64,000 nucleotides of DNA from Eutrigla gurnardus (taxonomy: Eukaryota; Chordata; Actinopteri; Perciformes; Triglidae), in the NCBI GenBank assembly GCA_963514095.1, contig OY741271.1, positions 15,721,272-15,785,271 of the forward strand, read 5' to 3'. Within the stretch, counting starts at the first letter, position 1, and each line of letters starts with the position of its first letter. This document shows, in pieces, positions 31,144 to 45,146 of the stretch. The notes under the pieces were generated by a model, which ran no database searches, was not told the origin of the DNA, and saw only the letters and a program-made list of their open reading frames with translations. Both the position numbers and the translations under genes were made by a program.

Positions 31144-34100
31144 CTGCGGGTGAACAAAGAGGAGAGAGTCAACCTTAAATCCCTTAATCTAAAAAGGGAG
31201 ATTTGCGAGGCCACATCCAGGCCAGATGTTACCATGTGGAGTGGAGATGGCACCCGTACCTCTGATGTGCTGCGTCGGCCCTCAGTGGATGATTCCGTTT
31301 CCCTGACAACGACTGCCTTGGTCACCTGCATGTCTGGATGCTGCTGCTTGGCTTCCTGTATTGCAATAGCCAGAGCCTATAAGGCAAGAGTAGATGAAAT
31401 TAATCATAGGAACAAACGGATAACTTTGGAAAAGGTTTTCATTGATTTCTGTGTTTTATGGCTCAAGACTGCTTTCCAGTTAACTTTCTTATTCAATAAC
31501 AGAACTGAAATTCCAAGCAGAAATAATGAAAAATGCCAACAGCTGTATAGATCCAGCCTCTCAAATAGGTTCTGTTTTTTTTCTTTGTCATATAATATTT
31601 TAATATTATGAAAATCTTTGGGTTGGCTATGACATATGTCATTCATTCATGTGTATGCAGGTGTCTAATGTATTTATTCAATGTCATGAAATATCTAGGC
31701 TAATGTTGATCTGTTCAAATGTAAGTAAATGTTTGCATAAATATATGCTTTATATGATATATATATACATATATACTATGTGCAATGATCCATGACTTTT
31801 TAGTAGGGCAGGTTTGAAAATGAAAGGATATTACGTGTTTCTATAAATAGTTCCAATGCCAGCATACAAAATAAGCAGAATAGAGAATTCAATATGTTTC
31901 CTTACCTGCAGACATCTAACTATAACAACGCTAACATCCCGTAACCACAGTGACTCATCCACAGTTCGTTGCAGCTCACCTGTTCCTGGTCTACATCATC
32001 GTCTCCTGTGATTATGATCCTCTTTTCAATCCTGGTCTCTGAATATCCTCCTTTCACCGTCTGGAACACACAATGGCTTTTCTTTCAATTTCCTTGGGAA
32101 GTGGAGTCGACATTAAACTGTATTCAGACGGAGGAGATAAGCTGCATCTCCTCACGCTGCAAAACCCACTTTATCACACATGGAATGATGTGCTTTGCAG
32201 GTACTTCTTATAGGGGAACACCCCCACAATAAGAATGAATTATGTTACATATGAAAGTTCAATCGTTGTCATGTATTAGCCCACTCTCCCAATCAACATT
32301 AAAAGACCATCCTGAATCTATACAGTATATATGGAAGGACCCTTTTTTATGGGGATGTGGATCAGATCACATTGAGGAGAGCCTACAGTTTGCATGTTCC
32401 ACATTTCATCATAAGTGTGTCATGCAGTGTGGGACTCTCCAAGCCTCAAAGGTCTCCATACACTCTGGTCTCGGTCACAACTAGGTTGTCTTGACAACAA
32501 CACTGCTGTCATGTATGAATTTGGGGGGGAAAAATGCAGCTAGTTCCCGTCAGGCTTCTCTACCTTGGTGACGTGAGTGGTTGCCGAGGTGACGTTTTCA
32601 GTGAAGAGGATGGGTGACCCTGACGCCTCCCTTCCAAAACTGCTCATGTGCACCTGAGGAAGCGGAACAGCTGGCAGCATTAATACTTTAACACACATTA
32701 GCATATGTACAAGTTGTTACAGATGATAAGATATTTTGCGGTCAGGCACGCAATCATACATTCACATCTTTCACCTAAGTAGGTTTAAACCCGAGAGAAT
32801 GGGAAGGAGTGTGCTGCAGGTCAAGTTAAAATTGGAGAGGTCCGTCTGTTTGTACTCACAGGGGAAACGCTCTGTCTGGTGGAGTAGGAAACCTCACTCA
32901 GGCCGCTGAGACTGTGATCCTGAAACACACACGTTTCACAAAGTGGTACTTTTGTTCTGGTGCATCAAATGTTCCGTTTTAAATCTACAGTATTTCTTAC
33001 TAAAATATGAAACCTGATCTGTGAACTCCACGATGGTGGTGGTGACCTCTGACCCATTGGGCTGAGTCTCCGTCCTGACGTCCGTCTTCCTCACCGCCGG
33101 TGTGGGCATGACATCACTGGCCTCCCTGCTCAGCGGCGTGACGACGGAGACGCGGCTGCCTTCTCTGTCCGCTGACATTGACACTGGCACTGACCTCTTT
33201 GGTTTTTTGGGAACTACAGGCTGAAGGGTGGGGAAAAGAAACACATTTTCGTGGCAGATGAGCTTGAAGGCCTGTTGCCTTTTACTTAAACTCAGTGGGG
33301 GAATCAGGGATTTAAAAAAATGCCTCCATCCAACTGATGTAAAGCTTTAAAGTTGAACAGAAGATCAAAAGACAAACATAAGTTACTTTAAGGCAACAAC
33401 TTGCTGGACGATCTATTTTGAGCTCAGTGATGTATTTTGTATTAGAAGTAAGATAAAAGAAGAGAAGGAGAGAAAAGATGAAGGCTCTTCCTTTATTACA
33501 CTTCAGTGCTGTTTAATAACGAGCCTTCAACTCTGAGACACGTTTCATTACAACCACTGACTGTGTTCTTTGTCTGCTCCATTCTTGATTTCAGAAGCAT
33601 CGATGTACAATAAAGACACGTTTCATGTTGTAGATTTTCATGTTGAACAGCTTTTTGACAATTAAAATCCTAAAACGAAAGCTGCAAACATGACATGAAA
33701 ACGTTGGTCTACCTGCACGTCGGGCCGCTTGACCTCCGCTCGGACTTCTTCGGCCTGGATGTGTTTGACTGGAGGGCTGCTGCTGGCTCCTCGAGACGGA
33801 GGGGCCGACACCAGCGGAGGAGGCGGTTCAGAGGGGCCCTGCTGCTGGAGGAAGTCCATGCCGAAGCACAGACCCACATCAGGCGACCCGGTCCTCTCCC
33901 CCAGCTCCGTCATGCCCCTGGAGAACTCCTCCATGCCCGTGTGCAGGTCAGTGAGGACGGTGAAATCCACTTCGGCCTCCAGGCTGGACGTGGAGCTGAC
34001 CGTGATGCTGGAACATTTGCGCTCGATGCCCAAGTGGGTCTCCTTCAGGTACAGGATGTCGTGGTCCTGGTCGTCCTCGGAGACGGAGCCCAGACGCCTC

Positions 34101-37100
34101 TCCCACGGTTCCCTCTGCAGAGAACCGAATATCAAACCATGGAAATGCATTTACTCATATATTTAAAGAATGTAAACATAAAAAAATATTTTTTTGTGTT
34201 TTTCCCAATAATTAACTGCACAAACAAGTTGTGTTTTGAAGTGTTGGTGGTATGATTTATTTGGTAATTCAGATCAGAATGTATATACTGTACCTTTAAA
34301 GAACCACAATAGCTAAATTATTTCCACATGTTGTAAATAAACACTAAGTAATGAAAACATGTGTCAACGTATTAAGTGCAGCTTGTTCACACATTTGATG
34401 AGATGGAAAAACAAGTCTGATTCCAGGAGGTGTGGAGAGACAACTCACTGAAGCTTCGTTGAAAGGTTCCTCGTGAATAGAAGGTGTGGGAGGCGTATCC
34501 TATAAAAGAAAAGAAAAACAAACAGCAAACAAGAATGAGAGCAATAAAAAACATGCGTGACGTCATAGACGACGACAGAAAAACCTGATACCGGTCCACG
34601 CTGTAGCCGACACATGACAGAGTGAAGAGTCAAAGAAACACTTAGGTCCTCCACAGACTTCAGGGCTCAACGTACACATTGAACATGGCTACCGTTGAAA
34701 GCATGCTCCTATAATGTAGATTTCACAAGTGCAATGGTGATGCCATGCACTGAAAGGTTCCATCTTTTTCAAAAACCCTTTCAGGAGAGAGGCATTCATA
34801 TTTGTAAATGCTGCATATGAATGCCTGAGCCCTGAAGAGCTATTGGCAGCTCTGCAGCCCTGCGATTATATCTAATCGCCCTTCTTTTTTTTTTTTTTTC
34901 ATTTTCTGCTGTCGCCACAGAGGTGCCAAGGCAGAACATTTCGGTTCAAATGTCCCCAGCCGTTTACAGAAAGGATTTAAAAGAAGAAAAATGGCGGAGA
35001 GGTCTTGCGCTCCTTGCAACAGCAGCCACCTTTTATTCTGTGAGGGTGTTGGAAGGAGAGACCAGGTGGAGGTGGGACAAAGGGGACACCTGAAGCTTTA
35101 ACATAGGGAGCGGTGCTTTAAAAAACCCACAGCGCTCTGAAAAAACGGCCAAGCAGCAGATGTCAAGCTTTTGCTTTAAAAGGAGGGGGAACGAGGGGGG
35201 GAAAAAGCAAAACGGCTCTCTGGGCCATGGACGTGAGTCGGTCAATGATGCGATGCCAAGGAACGTGAACGTTTTGCTTTCTCATACACAGCCACATGAG
35301 GTTCTGAAGTATGTGTGATTGTTTGTTTTTAGATGGTTTTTAAAAACAAGATCTGCGTGACATCGCCTGAAGCTCATGCAATGCTTTGCTGTTCCGATGA
35401 CTGACAAACACGGCTTTTTTTTGTTTTGTTTACCGCTTGCTTCCACTTGGCTGTTTCTGGGCCGGGCGTCCTGTAGTGGATGTGGCTGCTGTCCGCGTTG
35501 CTCTGTCTGTCCCGGGACCACGGCATCTTCAGAGGGAGGGTCCGAGGCGGGGCTGTAGGAAATTTAGCGCCAGAGAGCAGATTCTCTTTCAGCTCCGAGT
35601 TGTTTGGAGGATGGTCCTCGTGCCCTCTGGTCCACACACTTTGTCCCGCTCTGAGCTCCTGTTGTCCAGACGACCCATTCCTCATCTGTTGATGGAGCGA
35701 AGTCTGCAGGTGGAAGCACGTCGCGGCTTCACTGTGGTATTTGGTGGCCCCTGTGTTTTCCTGCGGCCCTGCGTTATCATCCGCTCTCCTTCCTGCCTCA
35801 TCTTTTGATTTCATCAAGGCGCCTCTATCAGACTGACTTTGAGTGTTTACACCTGCGTTCTCCTTATTCAGGGACTTCTTTGATCGCTGTGGCTTGAGAG
35901 GAACTACTTTAGTGGCCTCTGAGTCCCATGCCTTGCTGCAGTCTCCCGCCGGGCTCGGGGCTTTTACTTTCCAAGTCTCAAAATGCCTTGCGTCACTCTC
36001 AGTCCCGCCTCCGTTACCTTCTTGGAGAGGATCCACCGTCGCCGGAGCTTCAAAGTTCTTGGGTCTCTCTTGGCGAATGTTGTGCTCATACTGACGATGC
36101 CTCGCATCTCTGTTGATCGTCGCACCCCCCCGTTTCTCATGTTGAGATCCGAATCCATTTTCCTGAATGGCACTCCTCGCTACTATAGAATGGTGATGGC
36201 CGTTAGTGGCTACAGTGTCATCCAAGCCGTCCATCCCCGTTCCCTGTGTCAGAGATGTCCCAGGACTAGTTTTTAAAGAGTCCCTGTTGGCATGACAGTT
36301 GTTCATCCTCGCCTCAGTCCAAGGCACCACCGAGAATGTGTCTCTCCCCACAGAGGAGGTCTTACTCTTTCCCATTTCAGAGTAAACATCCAGCTCTCCT
36401 TCATAAGCATCCTGCTTGTCAATCAATTTGCCACCACCGGTCGCCTATGTTGACATAGAGTAGACAGTTACATTAGCCTGGCTAGATACACTGCTCTTCC
36501 ACGTGTGACATCACACATAACTACTGGAAATGATGAGTGGGAAAAAAAACAATCCCTCGTATTTTGATGCATTTCAAGATGTTTTTTCCCCTAAAAATAA
36601 AATGGGAGCACATTTTTGACAGAAGGAGAAAGAGCTGAGAAAGTAATAGAACATTATAACTTGAGAACAGGATCTTGCTCTTACTGGTTTCCGCTCGGGG
36701 GTTCCTCCAGGAGGAGTAGCCGAGGAGAGGCGTTTCTCCCTTTGGGCCATCTTGCTGTTCGGCTGCCTCAAAGCCCGCTTCAGCTCATTGATGCTGGCCT
36801 GGTGTTTCTGTAGAACGTCTTCCGGCTTATCCAGGAACTGCTGCTTACACGGCGAAGGGGACACAAATGAACACCCATTAAAATCAGAGATCTGAATCTG
36901 GTTACAGTCATTTTCTACAGTTGATCTGGATTATTTTTTCAATCCTGCAGCTCTGTTTTCATGAGTCTGTGGTCCAAGAATGGTTTGCTTTCTGTTTTGC
37001 AACTGTGCTCTAGGATGAATTACATGCTGCCACACATGATGGGATGATAGAGGTCTTCAGTGGCGTTCCGTAGTTAAGGCGGGGTCCCAGAGCACGCTAT

Positions 37101-37904
37101 TATGGCGGGCCCTAGTCACTTACTGCCTGCTTTAGGTATGAAAGGCATGACTGCCAGCTCGGCTTCAGATCTGCTCGGCTTGTCAGTCTGAACGGCTTTT
37201 TAAAAAACTAGATATAGCACATCATCACGTCACATCACCAAATAGAGGACTGGACAGCATCAATATACATATTACCCAACAATCATCATTTCATACATGT
37301 GGCAAAAAGACAAATGGAAAAAAACACCAAAATCATTGGATTGAATAGCATCTAATTTCGTTATAGATGCTGCTGAATATCTTGTGAAAAACAAATTCAA
37401 ACCATGACTTTTCAAGAGAATATCAAGCGTAATAAATTGCATAATTTTCTAATTTTACGTGAGCTTCACATTTATTTCTCAGGTATCTAAATCAAGGGCC
37501 TACTCTCTATGACCTTCTCACCCCTGGGGCCCCAGTGCAGCGGCCTCTCTATATTTACCGTAATGATCATTATAGTGCACACAGATCATGATTATTATCA
37601 GCATTTTTCTTTTACGTCGCAGCATTTTAAGAAGAAAATTTAAGAATTTTCCAAAAGTACTTTGCAGTTGCTGCACTTTACAAAATACCTTCGTATACTA
37701 CCTTAGTGAGCACCTAGCAATCTATGGAGCACAAAGCCAAACATGAGGTTTGTAATTATTCACTGACCAAACGCTAGAAAACACTACTTATCACATTTAA
37801 GAACGCGGTGCACCATGTGATTATGTGCACTTCATAGCCGTGGATGTTTTCTGTGCTCGGACAGTAAGTGACGGACTGATGACTAGGAAAACACACCTCG
37901 AGGG

Positions 37905-37952
<48 letters not shown>

Positions 37953-40900
37953 CACAGCACATGCCAAAGAAGTGAGGACAAGCAGTACCTCCTGTTTGGG
38001 CCGATGAGTGGCCAGATCCTTGTCCGGCGGATGAGGGAGCCCGAGGTGGGGCAAGTGAGATGCAGTGACGGGTTTTGTGCAAAGCGGGTGGTTGAGGATC
38101 GGGGGGGAGACGGGGCGGAGGACAGATGCGTGCAGAGACAAAGAGGTAAAGGGCTGCAGTTGAGTCAAATATCAGGCGGCCAGACGGACAGAAAAGAAGA
38201 CAGGGACGACCCGTCCCAGTGTCAGCCAATAGATAACTAAGGCAGTCATATATTGACTGAGGATGAGTGGGGGGTTTAGTGAGAAGGCATTACAAATGAA
38301 CCCTTTAGTGACTAATACAAGGCCAATTTCTCCTGCCACAAATAACAAACCTGCAGGATTAATAAAAGACTTAATACACTGGAATCATCTTGACCATATA
38401 TAAATAAAATACAAGATTAATTTGTGCATCTTTAGCCAGTTTTGCATAAACATGACTTTAAAATAATGATGACTGAAATGAGCTACTGGTACTTTTGCAC
38501 GTCTCAGCTGGAGTACCAGGAGACTTGCCAACTGGGGAGCCACTGATTCACTGAATGAGTGCTTCAGGGCCGTCTGTTTATCCTGCTAATAACAATCACA
38601 ACCTCTAATTTCACACTGGGACACAATAAAGATGTGTTGACAATTGCAATATTCCCATAGATTCAGTCACTCTGGATAAGAGCTTTATCTATTTTTTTCC
38701 AGTCTGCAGACATAAAAAAAAGGGCAAATGAAGAGCCTTAATAAATCCAAAGATAAACAATTTGTGTCTATTCGTTCGAAGATCGATTCATGCAGTTTCC
38801 ACGGATTACACTCAGAATCCTGGAAATCATGACACGGAAAAAGAGACAACATTCCCTCTGTGGACAAACACTCACACAAAGGATTGTGTTTAACAGACAC
38901 AGAGTGCAGGTGCATGACCTAGTCCAGACTACACAGACAGACAGCGAGGTCCAAGGCCAAAATACCTCTGGTTTCGAGTCTACGGGCGAGCTATCCTCCT
39001 CACCCTGCAGGAGAGGACGAGGTGGACGACAGAGAGGTCAGAGAGAAGAAAAAGGAAGTTAGCAGAGTGTGTTCTCGTTAGAGGCGGGATGCTGGGTGGA
39101 AAAATATCATAGTGAGGAGCCTTTTGAGTACGGCATGGGAGCGGGAAATAGGAGAGAGGTGAGAAAAAGTAGTGATGGAGATTATAGCCTTAAATGAAAA
39201 GAAATGTGGAAGAGAATGATGAGTATTAGTCAGAAGTTCATGAGGGATTTGGGGACAAACTGTGTATTTTCTCAAACTGCTTTTGTGTGTTTCCTTGTCA
39301 GGCAGTATCTCAATAATCAGGTGAGTCATTTAAATTCAAATTCATATGAACTTGTAGCTTCTTTTAACTGCTATGCATGTTTTTTGAACATATCTCTGCT
39401 TTTACCTTGCAGTCCAAAGCCTTGGTGGGCGTCCAAGTATGCCTCTGAACATGATCTTGGTCCTGACCGTCTTGCTGGTCCAGCTCCTGATCCGTGTCCT
39501 GGTCCTGATAGTGGTACTGATCGTGCTCCAGGTCCAGGCTGCCCTCTTGGTCCAGGTCTTCTCTGGACATGAACTGTGTGCGTTCGCTGGAGCTTCGCTG
39601 GGACAGCTGGTCCATGCTGTAGCCGAGAGCCGAGGCTGCCGCAGCGCGACGGGAGGAGAAACGCGTCACAACATCATCGAGGAAATATAGGTGAAGCTAT
39701 ACGATGGGGAAATGGCCCGGGTCCTTACCTCCATCAATGCTTCGGGGCAGCATGTACCTCTTGCTAACAGACCGATCAAAGGTTGGGGCCGGCCTGTCAA
39801 TCAGAGCACTGGCCTGTCTGGTCTGGGCTTGGGTTCGTCCACTGTAGCGGAACTTGGAGCCGATCACCAGGAAGCCCTTGGGAGGTGGCTCCGGGGAAAC
39901 CAACCTGCAGGAAGGTCAGGTTGTGTAAATCTACCACAAATACTCCAATTCTGCACCTAACTGAATGTTTTCACTGAATTACACTGTTTAGAATCGGGGG
40001 GTTATGATACTGCTCCCTAATTTCTTACTTATTTCCTGAAAATAACTACAGGCTGTAATTCGGTAGGGGGAAAGGAACAGTTTTCAGATAAATGTCATTT
40101 TAAAAGTTACAAACAGAAACTAATAATGATCAACAACTCATGTGCTCTATCGATACGAGGTATTAGTTTGAATGTTTCACTTTGACCTGTCAGTTGGGTT
40201 AAAAGTAACACAACGGTATGAATTTAATTGTTTATTGTTCTTCTTTTTATTAAAAATGTCAGACAGTGTCCTTGCCAATATGTCATCGCAAACATATTAT
40301 AGCTTTTATCTTAACAAAAAATATTACATTCCATTTTCAATTCCATCAAATGTATCAACAATATGACTTTAAAGAAAACAGCATTGATCAGATTTAGGCC
40401 ACTTCATTGACTATAACACATTGCATCACTAGCATAAAGTGTGACAGATGACAGTTGACCTTTATTGTTATATTATTTCATGTTTTTTGCCTTGGCTTCT
40501 GCCGCCTGATCACCACCTCTCCTGTCATTACACATCATATCATTCTCCCCTGACTTCAGTGATCAGCTCATTCCCCTCACCTGAGCTTCCCCGCCCATTT
40601 GCACACCTGCTCCTCATGACCCTCATCAGACACCAGCTCTTATACCGGCCCAGATTCACTCACTGTCTAGTGTCCCTTCACCTGTTTAGTCCTGCCTGAC
40701 ACCTTACTTGTAGACCAGTTGAGAGATGTTGGACAAAATACAAGGATTTGGGATATTCTACTGCTTCTGAATACTTCTTTAAGTCGTTACACCAGCACAT
40801 GGCTAACGGGACCAGAGCAGACAAAAGAGACACTGCATTTAAGGTTCTCCAGATGTATTCTGCTGGTGAAATATGGCATATGTAGGAATTGATAAATGCT

Positions 40901-43900
40901 GTAACACACACAGTGTGACCACATTAGCAGCAGTGTGGAAAAAAATGCTGATAATTACTGTGAAGGGATTTCACTTTGTTACTTTTGTCCGAACAGTTAA
41001 AACTCGACTTAGTGAAATACTTAAAAATTCTGACAACGTGAAACGTCAGGATGTGTCAAAGCACTAAATAATCTGTCAATAGACGATGACGCATGAAAGA
41101 ATAATTCAAATGTGTCAGAATTTACTTTCCGCGATCCAAAACAGCATGGCCCTGGGAGAAAATAATCACATTACGCTTGGACTGGCTCTCCCCTAATAAT
41201 TATAGAGAAAATAAGATACAGATCTTAAACTATGATTTGAGCTGGCCCCCGCCCAAAGGAAACAAAACTTGCCAGCACCTTGAAACCTTTATTGTCGTGA
41301 GGTTGCTAGTGGAGACTCCACTGGAAAATATTGTGCCGCCAAGTCTATAAACCACATCGTGTAAATTTGACACTTGATGTAATAATTTACATGTTTGTAT
41401 GGATTACAGAAGGACTATTAGATGTTAATTTGGGAGGTTTTTGAGGGGCTGGTGGGCAGATTTTGTTACAGAGGCAGGCTAGTTAAGCTAAGCTAACCAT
41501 TACCTGGATTTAGCTTTATGTTGGCCATACAAACATGGAAGTGATATGAATCTTCTTCCCTTAGTTTAGGATCTGACATAAGTTCATTTAAACCCAGGAA
41601 AATAACCAGTTCACATGGGAAACTTTATACTAAGTATTGAATTGTATGCTAAACTTTAGATGACCTGCTGTGCACCGCCTTAACGACTCCCTTGCTGATG
41701 ATAGGAATGAATGGGAGTTAATTAATTAGAAGTCTACCAACTCATTTGTGTCTCCATTTAATCTAAAGTTAGTAGCAAATGACCAGAAATCAGGAACCTC
41801 CCTAAGAATATACAGTTGCATATCGTATCTGTTCTCTTCAAGTAAATTATACAAAGACCCATGTTTATGTACTTATTAGTGTTGAAGGATTGCTCCATTG
41901 TGCAAAGTGTTAACAGTGCATGCAGGGTGCAATGACAACAGTGCAGGAAAAAAAAGGTGTGTGTCTGTCTGTGTGTCCGAGTTATCAGATCCTACCTGAA
42001 GAAGGTGTGATGCTCAATGCAGACCTTCCACAGTCGCTTCGAGGCCCGGTGGTTGGGCAGCTTGAAGCCTATGGTGCTCTCAAACTGTTCATACTGAGCG
42101 GTGAAGGGAAAGGGAGGAGGTGGTGGTGGAGGGGCGGTGAACAAGAACAGGGGAGTGAAGGGGAGCATGTGCGGGGGAGAGATGGAGGGATGGCGTTTTG
42201 TGTTTACACCGCAGCAGTGGACAAGTCAATGCTGTTTTTCTGTTTACTCGTAAGAAAACGGTTCTCGCGCTGCCGCGTCAGGTGGATTTTTACATCTCAA
42301 ATTAGCCGTTCGTGCACTCGCTCCATCAGATGTTCAGCGGTGTGCTGCTTTCAAATCAATAGGTTATTAGCAATATAACAGGCCTTCAAACATTAGGAGT
42401 AGTTTACAACAAAATGGGTTTGGGACAACAATGGTGACCCTGCAAGCAAATTTGGAGTGACAGCTGACTTAAAGGCAGAGTAGGTCAATTGGAAAAACCA
42501 CAGACTTTGACTTTGAACGCATCGCCGAACCAAAAAAGTCCTGCCCCCTACGTTCAGACCTCTGAGTCCTGCCACGGCCACAGATGACCTTTTTTATTTG
42601 TTCATGTCAGAGCATTTAATTTATTCATTGCTATCGCTATGTTATGAGGATTTCAAGTAATATAACAGAAAGTGGTTCTGAATAGAATCACCTACTCAAC
42701 CTTTAAGAAGAAAGACTTGCAGATTGAAGCATGTGAACGGAACGGCCTTGGTATTCACTACGAAGAGGCCAATGTCTGTTTAACAGCAGATGTAAAACAA
42801 ACTGCAGTTACCCTGAAGGCCCGAGAATGATGGAGAAAAGAAATCCTAATAATTTTAGGGAGCGAGCATAATCCTTGATGAAAGTGCAAATCCTTATGAC
42901 TGGCTAATCAGGCTTTTAAAGTCACCGCAGAGAAAGAGAAGACAGAGGAGGAGAATAAATACATGACCTATCCGTCTCATCTCTTAGAACAGTATCTCTG
43001 AGGGCTAAAAATAATGTCTTCCGTCAGTTGTCACACGGTTTGCCGCAGCTGGATCTCAGAAGTAACACTTCAAAACCATGAAATGACTATTTATGCCGTT
43101 TGGGACGAGTCAAGAGAGACAACGTTGTCTTTTTAACAACTGTGAAACCATGAAATAGAAATTTGGAGTTGGCTCTTCACCAAATGATCCTTCATTTCAG
43201 TGTTCGCCCGTTCTGCCAGAATGAAAGAATACCATGAGCTGTTCCAGTGGGAATGTGTTGGCAATAATTGCACAGTGAATGCCAAGCAAAGTGCCTGAGA
43301 CAAGTTAATGACACGTTTTGATTTACCTCTCCTGGGCGGATCTTGATGTAGAAGTTACTTCTCTTATAGGAGATCTTGAGGATTTTTGGCCAGGCGAAGC
43401 GGTTGATCCTTAGACGGTCTCGGTAGATGAGCAGACCGTTGGCGCTGACTCCGAGCATGATGTCAATGCCTTCTGAGTCCTGAAGAACGCAGGCGTTGAG
43501 CAAGAGTGAACCTCACATAAACAATGTGTGGATGGATAAACAGGTTGGGAGTACCTAAGCTTTATCTCTCTACCTTAGCATGATGCAGGTCCACTCCGTA
43601 CATTGAGAGCTTCTTGGCATTTTCTAGAAAGTTCACCTCCGCCTCTGCTGGACTCATTCCCCTACGATAGGAATCACCACACGTGATTCATCACATCTTT
43701 CATACCCATGCTACAACTAAAAAATACCAGCATTTGCCATTATCCTCACGGTGATATAATCCTCTGACCTGTAGTTGTGGTGCAGCTCCATCACTCGTTC
43801 CTCCAGCTCGCGTGTCTGGTTGGGTGCGAAGCGAAAGTCGTTGACGTAGTCCGGGCCGTGTTCCTCCGACTCGTAGTCTCCCAGTTCGGCCTGGACGGTG

Positions 43901-45050
43901 TAGGAGCCCAGAAGGGCGTGGGTGACGAACGAGCAGGGCAGGCGTCCGGACAGGATGTCGTCCCTCAGCTGCAGGCAAAGGTAGTACCTAGAGAAAGGAA
44001 GGAGGTGGAGGCACAAACGCTGCTCTTCAATCATCTCCGTCAGCAGGAAACATCTTAACAGCATCTTAACAGACTTAACAGCAGTGCGAGTTGGGTGGCT
44101 CTATAGAACAGCACTGTCTGTATGTCTGAATTTCATTCATTTCATTTCATCAGATGAAAATTTGGATTTGACCAATTGTGGTCAATGACCAAATACCTCA
44201 AAATGCTATACACTGATTAACTCTCTCATATGCTGATAACATGGATGATCTATAATCTAGGAGGTAGCTCTATGTTTATATCTGCAATGATCCAAAATTC
44301 ACTGGAACTTGGCCTTTTGTCGAGAATACTATCTTCAGCTTGGCCTTCAAAACTCCATCATTCCTGCAGGGCTCCATCGTAGTTCCATTTTAACCGACAG
44401 TCAGCCTCTTGTCAGAAATATGGCCGAGCACATTTTGACAGGCATCTTTTATTAACTCCCCAACTGCACATGTTGAAGTGATATCTGGCTCTTTTTTTAT
44501 TATGGATGTTTTGTGAATTGTTAATTTAGTTACTACACCACACTATAAGCTTGAGTGTCTGAAGCGAATGTCTTACTACTATAACATTCTAGCTGTTGTC
44601 TGTTCAAGTAACCTACAATAGTGTATTCAGAACTTCCTATGTTGATTAACTCGTCACTGGTGACACGGGGGAGTTTCTTCCTGGTACTTTAATTTGACAG
44701 CTAGCTAGTCTAAACCTCAGTCTTATTTTTAATGTACCAAACTAATTCGTTCTGACAAGATTGTTTGTTTAACTATTCGTCATCATTCTGTTTTCACAGT
44801 TTCACAACATCCTCCAAAGACTTGTCCCTACATGTCCCTTGTATAAAACCCTGTCGAAACGAAAATATCCTCGAGACAAGTCGAGATATTAGCTCCAGAC
44901 AACCGTTTAGGTGTTGACGTATTCACACCTACCTGGTGATGTCTTCAATAAGAACAGACGGGTCTGGAGGGTAGAACTTGACAGAAAATCCAAAGAGCCA
45001 GGATCCAACTGTGGGAAAAACCACCAGAGAGGTTGTTTTGCAAAGGACTG

Positions 45051-45146
<96 letters not shown>

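Noticed and set aside
33695..34255. A 186-codon plus-strand ORF
   Set aside because: It is antisense to the epb41l1 exon 33713-34114, whose protein matches 4.1N.
35437..36276. Plus-strand ORFs opposite the large epb41l1 exon (123, 97, 83 and 70 codons)
   Set aside because: They are shadows of the minus-strand coding exon and lack recognisable domains.
40500..40690. LTR retrotransposon leader in an epb41l1 intron
   Set aside because: There is some resemblance to fish gypsy-type leaders, but no LTR pair, primer-binding site or coding region, so it was kept only as a remark.
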